A stretch of 64,000 nucleotides of DNA from Adenanthera pavonina (taxonomy: Eukaryota > Streptophyta > Magnoliopsida > Fabales > Fabaceae): positions 4,295,501 through 4,359,500 of the forward strand of contig JAIVEN010000016.1 of the NCBI GenBank assembly GCA_026686845.1, written 5' to 3'. Shown piece after piece: positions 62,373-64,000 of this stretch. Position 1 is the first letter of the stretch; every line of letters starts with the position of its first letter. Made by a program: the position numbers and the translations under genes. The notes beneath the pieces are model-generated. The model was not told where the DNA came from and did no database searches. It saw only the letters and a program-made list of their open reading frames with translations.

Positions 62373-63384
62373 ACTTGTAGATTTTGTATATCTAATTATA
62401 ATTATAATTTATAAAATATTTTTAATTATAAAAATTTCTAAATAATCTTATTTTTTCCTTTTTATTTTAACCTTTATTTTTAATATTATACAAATTTTTC
62501 AATGTATTCTTATTTAATACTTAATTATTCCATCATAGTTCAGTGGGTTAACAACTTAACATGATATAGTAATTTCAAAAATTATACTGGTTAAACAAGC
62601 ACTCTTGGAAGACCTAGGATCTATAATAGTTTACGTTTTATTTTTCATATTTTTTAAAAAAATTTTAAATATTTTTTCAGAAAAAAATTTGGGAATCAAA
62701 AATAAAAAAAAATCTGTTTGAATTAATCAAGATTTTAAAAATTACATTTAAAAAATACTTAAACTTTCATTCATAAAAAACATACAAAAAATTAAGAAAA
62801 TTGATTTGAAAAAAGAAAATAAGAATGAAATATTTTTTGAGTCACTTATTTTATATAACTAAAATAACACATTTTTTAAATAATGTAACATCCTTAATCA
62901 ACTAATATAATAATAAAATTTGCATAGAAATAAAACGAACAGTAAATAATTAATCTCTCCGATTCAAAATATAAATCATATTTAACTAATTGCATAGAAA
63001 TTAATTTTACTCATTAAATATATAAAAACATATATTATTTTTAGTAGTACCCTTATTTAATGTATTGCATTTAAAGTTTGTCATCTTTCTTATATTTAAT
63101 TGTAGATAAAAATAAAATAAAAAATATTTAATGTCCTAAAAATTATTAAATAGAACTTATATTTTGAATTAAATTTTTTTTTTAAAATAACTTATATTTT
63201 GAATTGGATGGCTAATGCAGTGGAAATTCAAATTGACATATACTTTGGAGTATTGAATGAAGTATTTACAATAACATTTATATGTGCAGCACAGTTTTAT
63301 TTTTAATCAAAATAATTGTTATAATAAAATTTCATCGAAACTATAATTATAATAAGATTAAATATAATATGATGACAGATGGGG

Positions 63385-63740
63385 TGTGTTTGGATTAGAT
63401 TATGTATAAGTGATTATGAGAATAAGTGCTTATTCATAATAGGTTATGAGAATAAGTGATTATGTCAAAAGTGATTTGTGTTTAAATATTTTTATCCCAT
63501 AAGTGATTTTGAGACAAGAAATGTATTTGAATATTATGATTTAAGTGACTATTGAGTGGATAATGAGAAGGAAAAGTGAAATAAGTGATTATGAGAGGAT
63601 AAATAATTATCATAATTAAAAAAATAGCTTACAGAAATAATTACTTAAATGACCATAAATAATTATTTTGATTTGAAATATGATTGGTAACTGATAAAAT
63701 AATCACTTTTTTTCTCCATAAGTCCTTAAATCACATATCC
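63385..63740. repeat. Dispersed repeat, copy 2
   Basis: Same family as 17440-17810: gtgtttggatta start, ataagtgattatgagagga interior and ccaatt end. The two copies share order and orientation. Confidence 0.6.
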
Positions 63741-64000
63741 AATTAGGCACGATGTGTGTTGTGGTTTTTGCTCCACTTATTTTGGACAAGTTGCTTGCAC
63801 TTTGTAGACTATATATCTTTCCAAATCATTTGCTTTCTGAATTAGTGATTTGTAGAGAATTAAATATATGTAATTGCTAAAATTAAAACGTATATGGTTA
63901 TGCAATGAAACGGGATTTCCATTCAGAATCAGTGCAAACGAAATGTAGTAACTAACTATATAATTTGCACATACAAAATTTCCAACACTACATATATGAT

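Larger units (their letters stand above)
58831..64000 (-). other. Intron 1 of copy C (runs off the window)
   Basis: The AG acceptor (gtacag) of exon 2 is at 58831-58832 and no exon 1 signature was found up to 64000. The sequence near 63860-63990 resembles 46860-46935, which adjoins the exon 1 remnant of copy B. Exon 1 of C is therefore probably just outside the window. The intron contains the TRIM array (59081-61217), two MITE-like elements and one dispersed repeat, and is otherwise AT-rich. Confidence 0.6.

Noticed and set aside
1..64000. CRISPR arrays, bacterial operons, tRNA or rRNA genes, known conserved microRNAs
   Set aside because: Scanned by eye on both strands without a convincing match. 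A tRNAscan or miRNA homology search could still find something I missed.

Overview
This is nuclear DNA from a flowering plant, almost certainly a eudicot and perhaps a woody one. It has AT-rich intergenic DNA, genes with several short GT-AG introns, and plant families throughout: a SWEET sugar transporter, a DHHC protein S-acyltransferase, a NAC transcription factor and a NO VEIN/sacsin-type GHKL ATPase. The transposons are also typical of plants (LINE, Copia, MULE, TRIM and MITEs). I could not fix the species. Nothing bacterial was seen: no operons and no CRISPR.

The left half (1-28 kb) is the gene-bearing part. Four genes can be reconstructed exon by exon with intact reading frames. They are a clade III SWEET on the minus strand (1449-2904, 6 exons, 290 aa), a DHHC S-acyltransferase (14978-18896, 5 exons, 439 aa), a NAC factor resembling the NAC083/VNI2 group (23445-24443, 3 exons, 253 aa), and an acidic, probably N-myristoylated protein of unknown function (26714-27762, 3 exons, 273 aa). 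Between SWEET and the acyltransferase lies a 5'-truncated LINE (10885-13674) with a perfect 15-bp target-site duplication. Several MITE-like elements are scattered around it.

The right half (28-64 kb) is a degraded tandem duplication of a large GHKL-ATPase gene, read on the minus strand. The copy called B here (28244-about 47050) is broken by a Copia LTR retrotransposon (30035-38621) that itself carries at least three further insertions. Copy B also holds a 712-bp near-identical internal tandem duplication and a 2957-bp LTR-like insertion (42152-45108). The copy called C (53590-58830, first exon beyond the right edge) keeps a 1324-codon open stretch. It is nevertheless disabled by a 2-nt deletion, a 1-nt deletion and an in-frame TGA, each recognised by comparison with copy B or its remnants. 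Homology between the two copies extends past their 3' ends into sequence just after the stop codon of the myristoylated-protein gene, which places one duplication breakpoint there.

Between the copies sits a 4.27-kb MULE (47323-51593) with long terminal inverted repeats, a perfect 9-bp target-site duplication and a decayed transposase gene. Intron 1 of copy C contains the most unusual structure in the window. It is an array of nine 123-bp TRIM-type LTRs with 162-bp internal segments, four units in one orientation and five in the other (59081-61217), flanked by a 5-bp duplication. It could fold into a long hairpin RNA.

The four intact genes look independent of each other. The main story of the window is the layered transposon and duplication history of the 28-64 kb block, whose order of events can be read from the nesting.
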